64,000 nt of DNA from DATGZX01 sp035296965 (GCA_035296965.1 DATGZX010000156.1:1-64000); one strand, 5' to 3'; shown: positions 37,123-47,000, numbered from the stretch's first letter. A program made the numbers and translations. The notes: generated by a model from the sequence alone, not told the origin.

Positions 37123-37460
37123 GCCGATTTCCTCAGCGGTTGCGCGGGTGGACTTTCGGCGCTCTTGTGCGAGTTCGCATGGAGAAGTTCCAGCAGATGC
37201 TCATTGATCAGAGACTGGATGACTGCATTCGTAGAGGTGAGCTGCAGCAAGGAGATCATGGCGCGCTCGAAGTCGGGCCACGATTTGCTCCGGTCGAAGT
37301 TTTCCTTGGCGGACAGGTATTCAAGTCGAACTTTCTCTTGAGCGAGGACCAGCGCACCTGTGCCTGAACGCGCCAGGTTTTCGAGCTGCCCCAGGCGAAT
37401 GATGCCGCGTTTGGATCGGAACCCGCGTCGGAGGATGTATTTCAAGAACCAGTAGATCAT
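37119..37460 (-). CDS. Hypothetical protein in the glycosyltransferase operon
   Basis: 113 residues, basic N-terminal third (RRGFRSKRGIIRLG) then a helical region (QEKVRLEYLSAKENFDRSKSWPDFERAM). No signal peptide or recognised domain. It begins 28 bases after the preceding glycosyltransferase gene and its TGA overlaps the next gene's GTG, so it belongs to the operon. Possibly an accessory protein to the flanking transferases; not recognised. Confidence 0.65.
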   Translation of the reverse strand: MIYWFLKYILRRGFRSKRGIIRLGQLENLARSGTGALVLAQEKVRLEYLSAKENFDRSKSWPDFERAMISLLQLTSTNAVIQSLINEHLLELLHANSHKSAESPPAQPLRKSA

Positions 37461-37487
37461 TCTGGAGGACCCTCGTTCGCCAGTTCG

Positions 37488-38636
37488 TCAGGCCGCGGCC
37501 TGGTATTGCAGCACGTCCGCTAGTCCGTCGTAAAACTTGGGCCAGGTGAATGCGCGCGCGAGTTCTTTGGCGCGCTCGGACAGTCGGCTGCGCTCGGCCG
37601 GACTCAGTTCCACAATCTCGCGAAGTCCCTGGGCGATTTCCGACGGAGAGTAGGGATTAACGTAAAGGGCAGCGTCTTGGGCAATTTCAGGCGAAGCGCC
37701 CATGATCGTCGACAAGCACACGCAGCCCCTGTGCATGGCCTCGAGCAGCGGCAGTCCGAATCCCTCGCAGAAACTCGGGTAGATGAAGGCCAGGCATTGT
37801 TCATAGGCGGCAGCTACTTCTTCATCGGAAACGAATCCCAGCACGTCTACCCCCGGCGTGGCCCTCGCCAATGCCAGCACGGGGTGGTCCTCCGGAGGCA
37901 GGCTGCCAATGATCCGCAGCCGAATACCACGAGTGGCAAAGAGCTGCGATTCTGCGTAGGCGCGGATGAGCCCCGGCACATTCTTGCGTGGCTCGAGGTT
38001 GCCGACGAAAAGCAGAAACGGCTTGGCCTTCGAGTGCGCTTCCTGGGGCGCGGGCATCGGAAACGAGAACAAGCCAAGTGGCAACACCGTGATGCGCGAA
38101 GGCGCGATCCCCCAGTTCACGCGCATCTGATCGGCCGTGTTTTGACACGACGCCACAATATGGCAGCGCGACTGGGCCATCAGCTCGAACGCCAGGTTAT
38201 AGAGCCGCGTAACGCCCGCGCCATGCCAGCCGGGGTCGCTCACTGTCGTGATATCGTAGACGATCACGACACCGTTGCCGGGAGAACCGTAGAAAACTGT
38301 GTAAAGGGGATCGAGAAAGAGAGAGACGCCGCCGGCGCGCCAGCGTGGCACAGGAGCGGTTGCAAATCTCGTCTTACAGAAGATTTCGGGTTTCGTGGAA
38401 GCCCAGTGCAACCATTCTTGCGATTTACGGAACAACCACTGGTTCCACCATGTCTTCGGTTCGGCATCCTGGGCAGCGACACGGGCCAACAGAGCAGAAC
38501 AGCTCACGCGAAAACCGCGCTGCTGCAATTGCCCAGGAATCGCCCGGCACATCTTGTAGACCGCCGTGCGATTCACCAGGACTGGGCCGAGTTCGCAGTG
38601 TACTCGAGGTGGCTTCCGCGCCATGCACTTACCCAT
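37488..38636 (-). CDS. GT4-family glycosyltransferase
   Basis: 382 residues in the GT-B fold. Seen: LFVGNLEPRKNVPGLIRAY, the LGFVSDEEVAAAYEQC segment, and the donor-binding YPSFCEGFGLPLLEAM. This matches the mannosyl/rhamnosyl-type GT4 enzymes that extend surface polysaccharides on the cytoplasmic side. First gene of the three-gene minus-strand operon. The start is uncertain: ATG 38636 or the ATG four codons in (MARKPPRV). Confidence 0.88.
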   Translation of the reverse strand: MGKCMARKPPRVHCELGPVLVNRTAVYKMCRAIPGQLQQRGFRVSCSALLARVAAQDAEPKTWWNQWLFRKSQEWLHWASTKPEIFCKTRFATAPVPRWRAGGVSLFLDPLYTVFYGSPGNGVVIVYDITTVSDPGWHGAGVTRLYNLAFELMAQSRCHIVASCQNTADQMRVNWGIAPSRITVLPLGLFSFPMPAPQEAHSKAKPFLLFVGNLEPRKNVPGLIRAYAESQLFATRGIRLRIIGSLPPEDHPVLALARATPGVDVLGFVSDEEVAAAYEQCLAFIYPSFCEGFGLPLLEAMHRGCVCLSTIMGASPEIAQDAALYVNPYSPSEIAQGLREIVELSPAERSRLSERAKELARAFTWPKFYDGLADVLQYQAAA

Positions 38637-39209
38637 CCATGGGAACTATAAGATTGTCCTGCGACCAGCTTGCTGAAGGCCGCCAGGATTTAAATCACCT
38701 GCATTCCGGACTGCCGACTAGCCTCCGCATAGTTCGGGCAAAATGCGTGGAGCTGAATCTTAGCTTGATCGATGGTGCGGTCAATGCCAGAAGAAGTGCG
38801 CTACATGGCGGCTCGTACGGCATGATTAACTATTCGTACTTTATTATCTCTCGAGCGAATGATCCGCGCTACCGCCACTCCTTCTCCTCGGTCCTGGGCT
38901 CCATTCGGGATCACCTTCCGCAAAACTCCGTTTGGCGAACAACGTGCGACATGCGGTCAACATAGCTCCCCCCATTCCCAGGCTGCTCTGAAGGCGTCTC
39001 ATGTTTGAATTCCGCAGTTCCCCCAGCCTTCCATGCGAGGGCTGCGGTTCGCCGAGGCGAGGCTCATTGCAAATCCCTGTGAAAAGAAGGTTTTCGCCCT
39101 TTGAAGCATGAGACAACCTCACATGATAGTTGGCAAGGACTTACTGGACGCGCTTGACTTATTGCCCAGAAAGTGCCATGCTCGGGCCAGAGGAAAGGAG
39201 ACTTGGGAC
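38637..39209. other. Intergenic region, nothing recognised
   Basis: No supported gene in about 570 bases; open frames here are short or run antisense to the glycosyltransferase. The composition is more AT-rich than the neighbours. AAGGAG near its right end is the ribosome-binding site of the 39210 gene. Confidence 0.5.
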
Positions 39210-39635
39210 ATGCCAGACTATGCAACCCGCCTCGGAGCGAGCAAGTCGGCGGCGACTCTAATCGTTCTATACGTGCCGAGCAAGGATCGCATGGATCAGG
39301 GCATTGACCAGAGTTATTGGGTGGGCGAAGCTCTAAGAATGTTCGGGGAGTGTTTCGGAGGCGCGACTGCGTTCCCGCAGGGGCGTGGCGTGTGGCGGGA
39401 TGACGCGCAAGGCGGCAAACTGCTCTTCGATGAGCCAGTTGTGGTTCAGTGTTACACGAGCGAAGAAATGTTGGATCAGCAAGCCGAGCGCCTTCGGGAG
39501 TTTTTGCTACGGCTGGGGACCGAGGCCCGGCAGGGTGCAGTCGGCGTAGTCATCGACCGAGATTACCTGGAGATCCGCTTCCCCTTGCAAGGCAAGCTGG
39601 ACCCCGGGACAGAAGGAGGGACAAATCATGGCTAA
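39210..39635 (+). CDS. Hypothetical protein, first of a two-gene cassette
   Basis: 141 residues, not recognised. The ATG has AAGGAG about ten bases upstream; a further in-frame ATG at 39108 is less likely. The protein looks alpha/beta, with a hydrophobic strand (TLIVLYVPSK) and conserved-looking FPQGRGVWRDDAQGG. It overlaps the next gene by eight bases, so the two are probably translated together. No signal peptide or known active site was found. A toxin-antitoxin-like pairing is conceivable but unproven. Confidence 0.65.
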   Translation: MPDYATRLGASKSAATLIVLYVPSKDRMDQGIDQSYWVGEALRMFGECFGGATAFPQGRGVWRDDAQGGKLLFDEPVVVQCYTSEEMLDQQAERLREFLLRLGTEARQGAVGVVIDRDYLEIRFPLQGKLDPGTEGGTNHG

Positions 39636-39975
39636 GAACATTGAGCGGATTGCTCGCAAGCTGGGAGCCGAAGTTGTGTGTGAGGTACCGGAGGTTGGTG
39701 GCGGCGCGTTCGGAATGGCCCGTTTGGCCGGGATCATGGCGGCATTGCAGCAGCGTTTACAACCGGGGCAGGGACAACGACCAGGGCGGCCGACGGATGC
39801 GCAATGGGTGCATCACCCCAAGGTGCCGATGAGTGCCGAGACAGAAGAACGGTTGAGCCGCCTGGCGGCATTGGCGAGTACGCCGGAGCGCAAGGTGAGT
39901 CCGATGCAGTTGGCGGCCCAGCTGCTGGAAGAGGCGGTCGCCCGCGTGGCTGAACAGGTTGGCGACGGACGGTAG
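39628..39975 (+). CDS. Small protein with putative ribbon-helix-helix-like tail
   Basis: 115 residues. The C-terminal half (VPMSAETEERLSRLAALAS, then VSPMQLAAQLLEEAVAR) looks like a compact helical domain reminiscent of ribbon-helix-helix regulators. The N-terminal part (IARKLGAEVVCEVPEVGGGA) is unlike known DNA-binding motifs. Start ATG 39628 overlaps the upstream gene by eight bases. The pairing resembles a small operon with a regulatory partner. Family unknown to me. Confidence 0.55.
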   Translation: MAKNIERIARKLGAEVVCEVPEVGGGAFGMARLAGIMAALQQRLQPGQGQRPGRPTDAQWVHHPKVPMSAETEERLSRLAALASTPERKVSPMQLAAQLLEEAVARVAEQVGDGR

Positions 39976-40571
39976 ATCTGAGTAGGTCTAAGAGGGCGTT
40001 CAGTTGCGGGGCCGGCAAGAGCGACCGAAGCGCACTGAAAACCCACATGCCGGCCCAGTCAAATGCGACGCGTCGCTAGACCTGGACTCGACAGTTGCTC
40101 GATTATTGGCCGTAGCAGCCCCTACTCAAGCTTGGCTGCATCCGCCATGCGCTCTTGCAACTCAGCAACTTCAAGGAAACCCCGCCAATAGAGTTTCCGA
40201 AGAAATGCCTCGGCGGTATCGACCCCATCAGCTCGACTTGCGTCACGGATTGGCGATGACTTCACTAGCAGGACCACGAAACAGGACCTCCAGGCGATTC
40301 AGAACGTCTCGGCCCAGTATGCCGTTTCGTTTTTGCGTCGATCGGCGTGGATTTGCCGGGCGATCTCGGAGGGCAGTTGGTCAGCAATGCTCTTCATTGG
40401 ATACCTCGGAATACTTCGAGTCCTTTCCCCTATTCTACCTCGTGGCCGTTCTGTCAGGCGCGACTCCCTCGAACACAACCATCTTGCGCGGCGGACGACC
40501 CGCTTGGGCGCGCGCTTGCCTTTTGCGTAGAATCTCGGCATCGGACGTCCATACCTTGGGAGGCTCCAGCC
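39976..40571. other. Intergenic region with a gene remnant
   Basis: About 600 bases without an intact gene. It contains the minus-strand pseudogene at 40243-40397. A further minus-strand frame, 47 codons from a GTG near 40262 to a TAG at 40122, contains a plausible helical peptide (EAFLRKLYWRGFLEVAELQE), possibly a small gene or another fragment. Confidence 0.5.
40243..40397 (-). pseudogene. Internally deleted DUF5678/aspartyl-protease-like remnant
   Basis: On the minus strand an ATG at 40397, with GAGG six bases upstream, opens MKSIADQLPSEIARQIHADR followed by RKNETAYWA, matching the DUF5678-type N-terminus common in planctomycetes. Within a few codons the frame fails, and the frame shifted by two bases gives ILGRDVLNRLEVLFRGPASE then VIANP and a stop at 40243-40245, matching from memory the C-terminus of the associated retropepsin-like family. 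The middle ~150 codons are missing. This is most simply a gene that lost its centre and then its frame. Family match is by recollection, not search. Confidence 0.65.
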
Positions 40572-42653
40572 GTGCGCACACTCACTATCTCCGCGATCTT
40601 CATACTCCTGTCGGCCTGCGTCACCGTTGCCGCGGACCCTCCCGCGGTCCCTACGACGGTTGCGAAACCGGAGGCCTTTCCTACCTTGGTGAACCCGGCC
40701 TGTTCGCATTGCCGGGACGAGGCGAAACGGAGAGCGGCGGAGCTTCGAGCAGAAGACCGAATTCTCGCCTGGACCCGCGGGTATTCGGAAGGCGGGGCCA
40801 TCCCCATTCGGTTCTTCCTCGCTCCTTACCGTGTCATTTCCGATAGCTATGGAGTTTTTGTTTACGACCCGGATGCGAGCTTCTTGCGCGCTTTTGCGCC
40901 ATCCTACGAATTCCGCTTTTACGGCTGGCGCAACGGCATCATGGTCATGCGGCACCGCGACGGCACCCTCTATTCGTGTCTCTCCGGGGTCGCGTTCGAC
41001 GGGCCGCGGAAGGGTACTCGACTGGAGTCGTTGCCAAGCGTCGTCAGCGATTGGGGATGGTGGCTCCAAAAGTACCCCGGCGCCGTGGCCTACCATATGT
41101 TTGACAAGTATCGGCCGGTCGAGCCGCCCACCAGCGAGAATCCCAACTCCATCCAGTCGCGAGGAATGGCGGACCCGAGAATGAAGGCGATGGAGCCGGT
41201 TCTCGGCATCTGGACGGGAAAAACGGCTCGCGCCTACTCGAGCGAGGCGCTTGCAAAGGCGGGCTTTATCAAGGACGATGTGGATGGAGAACCGCTGGTC
41301 GTCCTCTGGGAACCGGCGACCCGGACCGCGTCGGCATACCGGCCGGTTGCCTCCCAGCCCCGAAAGGTTAAGGCGCCGGAGCCGGATAGCACCGGCGTGT
41401 CCAAGCCAGATAAGGGCGTTCCCATACCGCCGGGAACGCCGATCATCCCCGCCCGAAAGCTCACGTTGGGCCTGGCCGCGAAAAACTCCGCCGGCCGATT
41501 TCAGGACGCGGAAACAAAATCCCATTGGGACGTGGCCGGCCGATGCGTCGGGGGCGAACTCAAGGGCTACACGCTCACCTGGGTTGACAGCGTTCAAGTG
41601 AAATGGTTTGCCTGGGCCGCAGAATACCCCGCGACTTCTGTTTATGCCGATCAAATACCCGCAGCTCCGGCGAAGGCGGTCGATACCAACAAGAAGGTCA
41701 AGGCGATTGCCGGGACGGCGGAGTTTCTCCGGCTGCTGCCCAAGCCTCTCGGCACGGTAAAAGCCATCGACCCAACCTCACGAACGGTCACGCTACTCCT
41801 CGACGGAGAGAAAGTGGCGAAGGTTTGGGTTCTGGAACCGGACGCCGAGGTGAAAGTCCGCGGGTGGTGGGGCCGGCTCGAACAGTTCAAGCCGGGCGAC
41901 CGCGCCTGGGCGTGGCTGAAGCTTGACCGGAAGAAGAACCCTGTTTCCATCGCCATGCTCGCCGACGAGGCAACCGCACGGGAGGTGCATGGGCGCCAAG
42001 ACCCAAAACCGACGTCGAAGACGGCACTCACCCCAGCGCAAACGGCAGGGGAGATGGCCGAGCAGAGAACCTGGCTTCAAAACCGCTGGAGGACTGAAGG
42101 CCTTCCGGGCACTCTGACCTTCCACCACGTCTTTAGCGGAGAGTTGGAACTCACTCTCGATCACGAGGGCATGCGCTGGGGCCGCTCCCTCCGTGCGGGC
42201 GACACGGTGCAGTTGCGCGCCGATCCACCGATCCATGCAGTCGTAAAAGCCGTTGTCCCGTGGCGAGAACGAACCGTAGTCCGGCTCGTGGTCGGTGAAT
42301 TGGAGTCCTCGGAGTTGAGGATCGGCCAGCGTTTAGGCCTTTTGATGGCTCCGCCGGTCGAAAGCGCCGGCAGCGCTGACTATCCGCTGGATATCGGCCG
42401 AGAGCGTTCGAAGGCCGAGCGCATTGAGTGGTTCCTTGCCAGCACGTATTGCACCTGCGGAATAGACAAGGAGATCTGCACGGGCCAGTTTTACACATTG
42501 GCGAGCTGCAACCCGAACGGCTGCGGCATGCCCAATCATCGGCGGGCAGAAATTGGCAAGATGATCGACCGCGGCATGACCGACCGGCAGATTCTCGACG
42601 AGCTTGTGAAGGCCGTTGGGCCGAGTCTGCTGCGCCCGCATCTCTTGCCATGA
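40572..42653 (+). CDS. Secreted DUF3179 protein with CcmH-like C-terminal domain
   Basis: 693 residues from a GTG start (GGGAGG eight bases upstream) that opens a signal peptide (TLTISAIFILLSACVTVAAD). A DUF3179-type region follows (about 80-180: GVFVYDPDASFLRAFAP, RDGTLYSCLSGVAFDG, VVSDWGWWLQKYP). Proteins of this type have unknown activity and are abundant in planctomycetes. The last ~75 residues (CTGQFYTLASCNPNGCGMP then a helical IGKMIDRGMTDRQILDELVK) resemble the CcmH/NrfF thiol domain used in cytochrome c maturation, with several cysteines. Membership in both families is judged from motifs. Confidence 0.72.
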   Translation: MRTLTISAIFILLSACVTVAADPPAVPTTVAKPEAFPTLVNPACSHCRDEAKRRAAELRAEDRILAWTRGYSEGGAIPIRFFLAPYRVISDSYGVFVYDPDASFLRAFAPSYEFRFYGWRNGIMVMRHRDGTLYSCLSGVAFDGPRKGTRLESLPSVVSDWGWWLQKYPGAVAYHMFDKYRPVEPPTSENPNSIQSRGMADPRMKAMEPVLGIWTGKTARAYSSEALAKAGFIKDDVDGEPLVVLWEPATRTASAYRPVASQPRKVKAPEPDSTGVSKPDKGVPIPPGTPIIPARKLTLGLAAKNSAGRFQDAETKSHWDVAGRCVGGELKGYTLTWVDSVQVKWFAWAAEYPATSVYADQIPAAPAKAVDTNKKVKAIAGTAEFLRLLPKPLGTVKAIDPTSRTVTLLLDGEKVAKVWVLEPDAEVKVRGWWGRLEQFKPGDRAWAWLKLDRKKNPVSIAMLADEATAREVHGRQDPKPTSKTALTPAQTAGEMAEQRTWLQNRWRTEGLPGTLTFHHVFSGELELTLDHEGMRWGRSLRAGDTVQLRADPPIHAVVKAVVPWRERTVVRLVVGELESSELRIGQRLGLLMAPPVESAGSADYPLDIGRERSKAERIEWFLASTYCTCGIDKEICTGQFYTLASCNPNGCGMPNHRRAEIGKMIDRGMTDRQILDELVKAVGPSLLRPHLLP

Positions 42654-42974
42654 ACGCGAGTCCGTTTGACTAGCACCTTGGTACATTGTGGACCCGTTGC
42701 GGTCGCAAGTCACGGGCTTAGGGCCTTACAAAATAGACGAAACAAAAGCGGCGGAAAAGCGCCGCAGTCCAAAGAAATCACTTCTGGAGTGCGGCGCTTT
42801 TCCGCCGCTTTTGTTTTCCCTTCCTCAGCAATTCACTCCGCCAACCCTCTAAAATCTGCGAAACTCGAACTAAGGGAATGAGTAGGTTCCGCGAGACAAG
42901 CGGCTCCTGGTCCGGCTCGGCTCGCCGGACCTACTTCTTGCTTTTTGGGACTCTTCGTGACAGCAGGGTTGATC
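42654..42974. other. Intergenic region with a palindromic repeat
   Basis: No gene seen. It contains the first GCGGCG/CGCCGC inverted-repeat pair (42740-42816) and otherwise short non-coding sequence. Confidence 0.6.
42740..42816. repeat. GCGGCG-type palindromic repeat pair, copy 1
   Basis: A 27-base perfect inverted repeat: arms 42740-42766 and 42790-42816 with a 23-base centre. Each arm contains GCGGCGCTTTTCCGCCGC or its complement, which alone can fold as a six-base-stem hairpin. Same unit as the pair at 43796-43940. Both pairs flank the lipoprotein gene at 42975. Confidence 0.9.
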
Positions 42975-43652
42975 TCAATCCTGCCGCCTGACCAGCCAAA
43001 CCGCCTTGATGCGGTAATGCGGACGTGATTCCGATGCGAGCTCTGTCGGCGAAGATGCGGCCGGTAGAAGCTCGCCCTCCACGCGAATTACATCGCCATT
43101 GCGCAACTGGGCCAGTCGCGCATCTGCCTCCAGGATTACCCTGCCATCCCAGACATCCTTGTCTGCGAGTTTGCTGAACTGCAGTTCGGGCCGGGACGAG
43201 ACAGCAAGGTCCAGCTTGCCTTGCAACCAGGAATAATCGCCGGCATGCCCAAACTCTTCTGGTGCCTTTCGGCGCGACACAGGAATCGCTTCGACCGTGT
43301 TGCCGGTTTTAGGCTGCGCTTCCGGTTCGTTCGGGGGCGAGATCTCGACCATGTCGTTCGGATGCGAATCATCCTTCTTGTTTTCGGCAACTGCCGGGTC
43401 CGATGGACTCAGCGGTGCATCTTTGCGGTGGCGCGGTGCAAGGACAAATGCTTCGTTTGGGAGTGGAGGCGGAGAAGGCTCCCCAAATGCGATGAGTGTG
43501 TCCTCTGCGGGTCCTGGTTTGCCTTCGACGGGCTTCTTGGCGATCAGCAGCGGATCTTCCGGGTATCCAAGTTTGCTGGAGGCCGACGCACAGCCCAATA
43601 GGCCGGCGCACAGGAGGGTTGCCCAGCCTATCCATCTTGCGAGCGAATGCAT
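42975..43652 (-). CDS. Proline-rich lipoprotein, 225 aa
   Basis: Lipobox LLGC in a signal peptide (MHSLARWIGWATLLCAGLLG), followed by a proline- and charge-rich linker (about 45-125) and a compact C-terminal domain with alternating hydrophobic strands (DLAVSSRPELQFSKL, GRVILEADARLAQLRNGDVI) that may be an OB-like barrel. Predicted to be lipid-anchored in the envelope. No family recognised. It stands alone between two palindromic repeat pairs. Confidence 0.68.
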   Translation of the reverse strand: MHSLARWIGWATLLCAGLLGCASASSKLGYPEDPLLIAKKPVEGKPGPAEDTLIAFGEPSPPPLPNEAFVLAPRHRKDAPLSPSDPAVAENKKDDSHPNDMVEISPPNEPEAQPKTGNTVEAIPVSRRKAPEEFGHAGDYSWLQGKLDLAVSSRPELQFSKLADKDVWDGRVILEADARLAQLRNGDVIRVEGELLPAASSPTELASESRPHYRIKAVWLVRRQD

Positions 43653-44078
43653 TTTGTCTTGCCCTGTCTCGAAACCTGGTCCTGCGTCTCCTCAACATCG
43701 GCAAAGACGGAAAAAAGCTGAAATGAATTGGGTGCAGCTGGGTCGCCAACGACTTCGACGATCCCCGAAGAATTGCGAATAGTGGACTAGTTTAGAGTGC
43801 GGCGCTTTTCCGCCGCTTTTGTTTTTTCTTCCGCAAAGGCTCTATGTCCTCGGACGCACTCACCCTACCAATTCATAATCATCGCCTTGATAGAGGATAT
43901 CCCAAATAGAAAAACTAAAGCGGCGGAAAAGCGCCGCACTACAAATAGGGCATTGCACGGCTCCCCACCGGACGGCTCCGACACCGATTCGTTGTCACGA
44001 TCTTTCGATGCATCACTCGGGCACAGACTGATCCCACTCGGAAGCGCTCGCAGCCTTCCGGGGTCCGGGGGCACCTGC
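43653..44078. other. Intergenic region with a palindromic repeat
   Basis: No gene seen. It holds the second GCGGCG repeat pair (43796-43940), then non-coding sequence up to the kinase stop. Confidence 0.6.
43796..43940. repeat. GCGGCG-type palindromic repeat pair, copy 2
   Basis: Arms 43796-43819 and 43917-43940 match perfectly over 24 bases (AGTGCGGCGCTTTTCCGCCG core) with a 97-base centre. Here the arms face outward relative to copy 1, so in total four units of one REP-like sequence lie within 1.2 kb, two in each orientation. Confidence 0.88.
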
Positions 44079-47000
44079 TTACTTGCCGCCGGGTGCTTTT
44101 GGATTTGCAAGCAGCGCTACTGCTTCGCGCAAGAAGCCCTGCGCTTCGGCATCTTCCGTCCAACGAGGGTCCTTCATCCTCTCCCGCAGGCGCTGGAACT
44201 CGGTCTGTGCTTCCTTGACGTGGCCGAGTTGCTGGTGCGTCATGGCAAGGAAGGCGAGGTCGGTGGGGATTAAGGCTCTTAAGTGGCCGAGTTGCTGCTG
44301 CGTCTTGGCGTGGAAGAGGAGATCTGCGGGGAGTGAGCCGAGTTGGGTCTTATTGATCTGCTCCGAGCGCAGGAGCGTCGCCAGTGCCTTTTCAAAATTG
44401 CCTACGCGGTAGTAGGCCACGCCTAGCGTATTCAGGTAATAACCATTCTTCTGTTCGACCTGGCAGGCTTCCTCGCTGTAGTGGAGAGCCTTTTGGTAAT
44501 TAGGCATTCCGCGACCGGGGAGCCTCACCAGTTCCCAGGCGCGATGGGTGAGTGCCATCGGATCGTGGGGATACGCCTGGGCGATACTGATGGCTTCCTG
44601 ACGGCGGGACGGGCTCATGCCGGGCAGTGTTCGCAACCTCTCCAGGACGTCGGCGCGTAGGAACATCAGTCGGAAGAGATCGGCTACCATTTGGTTGGTT
44701 GCCCGCCGGTGCTGTATTTCGGGAGAGACGCTCGTCTCCCACAGATCGATGAAGCCCGAGTTCCCCGAAGCCAGGCGCTGGCCGTCCGGGCTGAACACCA
44801 CGCTCCAGACCGGACCGGCGTGGCCCTTATGGCCCTTGAGGGTGAGGAGCTGCTTGCCGGTCGCGGTGTCCCAGATCTTCACCGTCTGGTCAAAGCTCCC
44901 CGACGCCAGGCGCAGGCCATCCGGGCTGAACGCCACGCTGTTGACCGTATTGGCATGGCCCTTAAGAGTGAATAGCTCCTTGCCCGTCGCGCTGTCCCAG
45001 ATCTTCACTGTTTGGTCCCAGCTCCCCGACGCCAGGCGCAGGCCGTCCGGGCTGAACGCCACGCTGGTGACCGTATTGACATGGCCCTTAAGAGTGAATA
45101 GCTCCTTACCGGTCGCGCTGTCCCAGAGCTTCACCGTCTGGTCAGAGCCCGCCGAAGCTAGGCGCTGGCCGTCCGGGCTGAACGCCACGCTGGTGACCGC
45201 ACCTGCAGGGAAGGAGAACAGCTGCTTGCCGGTCGCGGTGTCCCAGATCTTCACCGTCTGGTCGAAGCTCCCCGATGCCAGACGCTGGCCGTCCGGGCTA
45301 AACGCCACGCTCGTCACCATATCGGCATGGCCATCGAGGGCGAATAGCTCCTTGCCGGTGGCGCTGTCCCAGATCTTCACCGTCTTGTAACCGCTCCCCG
45401 ATGCCAGGCGCTGGCCGTCCGGGCTGAACGCCACGCTCCAAAACATAGGGCCAATACTATCGGCATGGCGCTTGAGGGCGAACAGCTCCTTGCCGCTCAG
45501 GCTGTCCCAGATCTTCACCGTCTCGAAACCGCTCCCGGAAGCCAGGCGCTGGCCGTCCGGGCTGAACGCCACGCTCCAGACATGACCCTCATGGCCATTG
45601 AGGGCGAACAGCTCCTGGCGGGCCAAGCTGTCCCAGCTCGTCACCGTCGTCACGTATTCGCTCGAATACAGGCGCGGGCCGTCCGGCAAGAACGCCAGGC
45701 GACCGACGAATTGGGCGCCGCCCTCCTGGAGGAGAAGAGCTGTTTGCTTGAGGGAGAACAGCTCAGTGCCGGTGGCGCTGTCCCAGATCTTCACCGTGCT
45801 GCTCCCCGCCCCGTCAGAGCCCGCCGAAGCTAGGCGTTGGCCCTCCGGGCTGAACGCCACCCTGTCGACCCCACCGGCATGGCCCTGGAGGGTGAGCAGC
45901 TCCTTGCCGGTCGCGCTGTCCCAGATCTTCACAGCCTTGTCCATGCTCCCCGACGCCAGGCGCTGGCCATCTGGACTGAACGCTACGCTCATCACCCAAC
46001 CGGCATGGCCCTTGAGGGCGAACAGCTCCTTGCCGGTCGCGCTGTCCCAGATCTTCACCGTCTTGTCGTCGCTGCCTGACGCCAGGCGCTGGCCGTCCGG
46101 GCTGAATGCTACGCTCCAGACCCCAGCCGCATGGCCCTGGAGGGTGAGCAGCTCCTTGCCGGTGGCGCTGTCCCAGATCTTCACCGTCTTGTCGTCGCTG
46201 CCCGACGCCAGGCGCTGGCCGCCCGGGCTGAACGCCACGCCGTAGACATTAGCGGCATGGCCCAAGAGGGTCAGTTCGTCGCGATGGCACAAGCGGGACA
46301 GGTAGTACCACTCGAACCCGCGCAGGTTTCTGCCGGCGGCCTCCCTGGGCACCTCTTCTAGTAACTCACGGGCGCGGACGATATCATTCTCTTCCCAGGC
46401 GCGCTGGGCCAGATTCATCCCGGACGCATATGCCGTTAGAAGAGCCTTATCGCGCTGTTTGTCTGCCTCCAGCCTTGCTTCCAATTCATGTTGCTTCGCT
46501 GCATCCGAGGCGATTACTTGCCGGTCCGCCTCATGTTCGGCCGATGTAGCCCGCACAGCCAGCACTATGCTGGTCGCCGCGAACGCGACCAAAATCACCG
46601 CGAACGCCGCCACGGTTATAAGAGCCTTCTTGTATTTGTGGGCAAATTTAGTCAGCCGATAATGCGCGCTCGGCGGACACGCCTCCACGGGCTCATCCGC
46701 CAGATAACGCTCCAGATCGCGGGCCACGCCGTTGGCTGTTTCATAGCGCCGCGACCGGTCTTTTTCCAGGCACTTCATCACGATCCAGTCGATCTCGCCA
46801 CGGACCAACTTCGATAGCCTGGCCGGCTCGGTATTGCGTGCGGCTGCGATCTTCAGCAGGTTGTTCGAGCTGCTGAGCCTTGCGCTCGGCCGCGGCGCTT
46901 CCTCTTCTCGGATCAGCCGCACCAGCTCGTCCAGGGCCGCCTCACGAAGGCGCTTGCGTTCCAGCGGTGTCGTCCCGGTCAGCAGTTCATACAGCAGCAC

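Noticed and set aside
38345..38965. Plus-strand frame near the glycosyltransferase start
   Set aside because: First half is antisense to the glycosyltransferase; the remainder has no recognisable motif or ribosome-binding site.
40299..41654. Long minus-strand open frame across the DUF3179 gene
   Set aside because: Only the last 33 codons look like protein (part of the pseudogene); the rest is an antisense shadow.
44617..45390. Plus-strand repetitive open frame opposite the WD40 repeats
   Set aside because: It is the reverse complement of the WD40 coding repeats.
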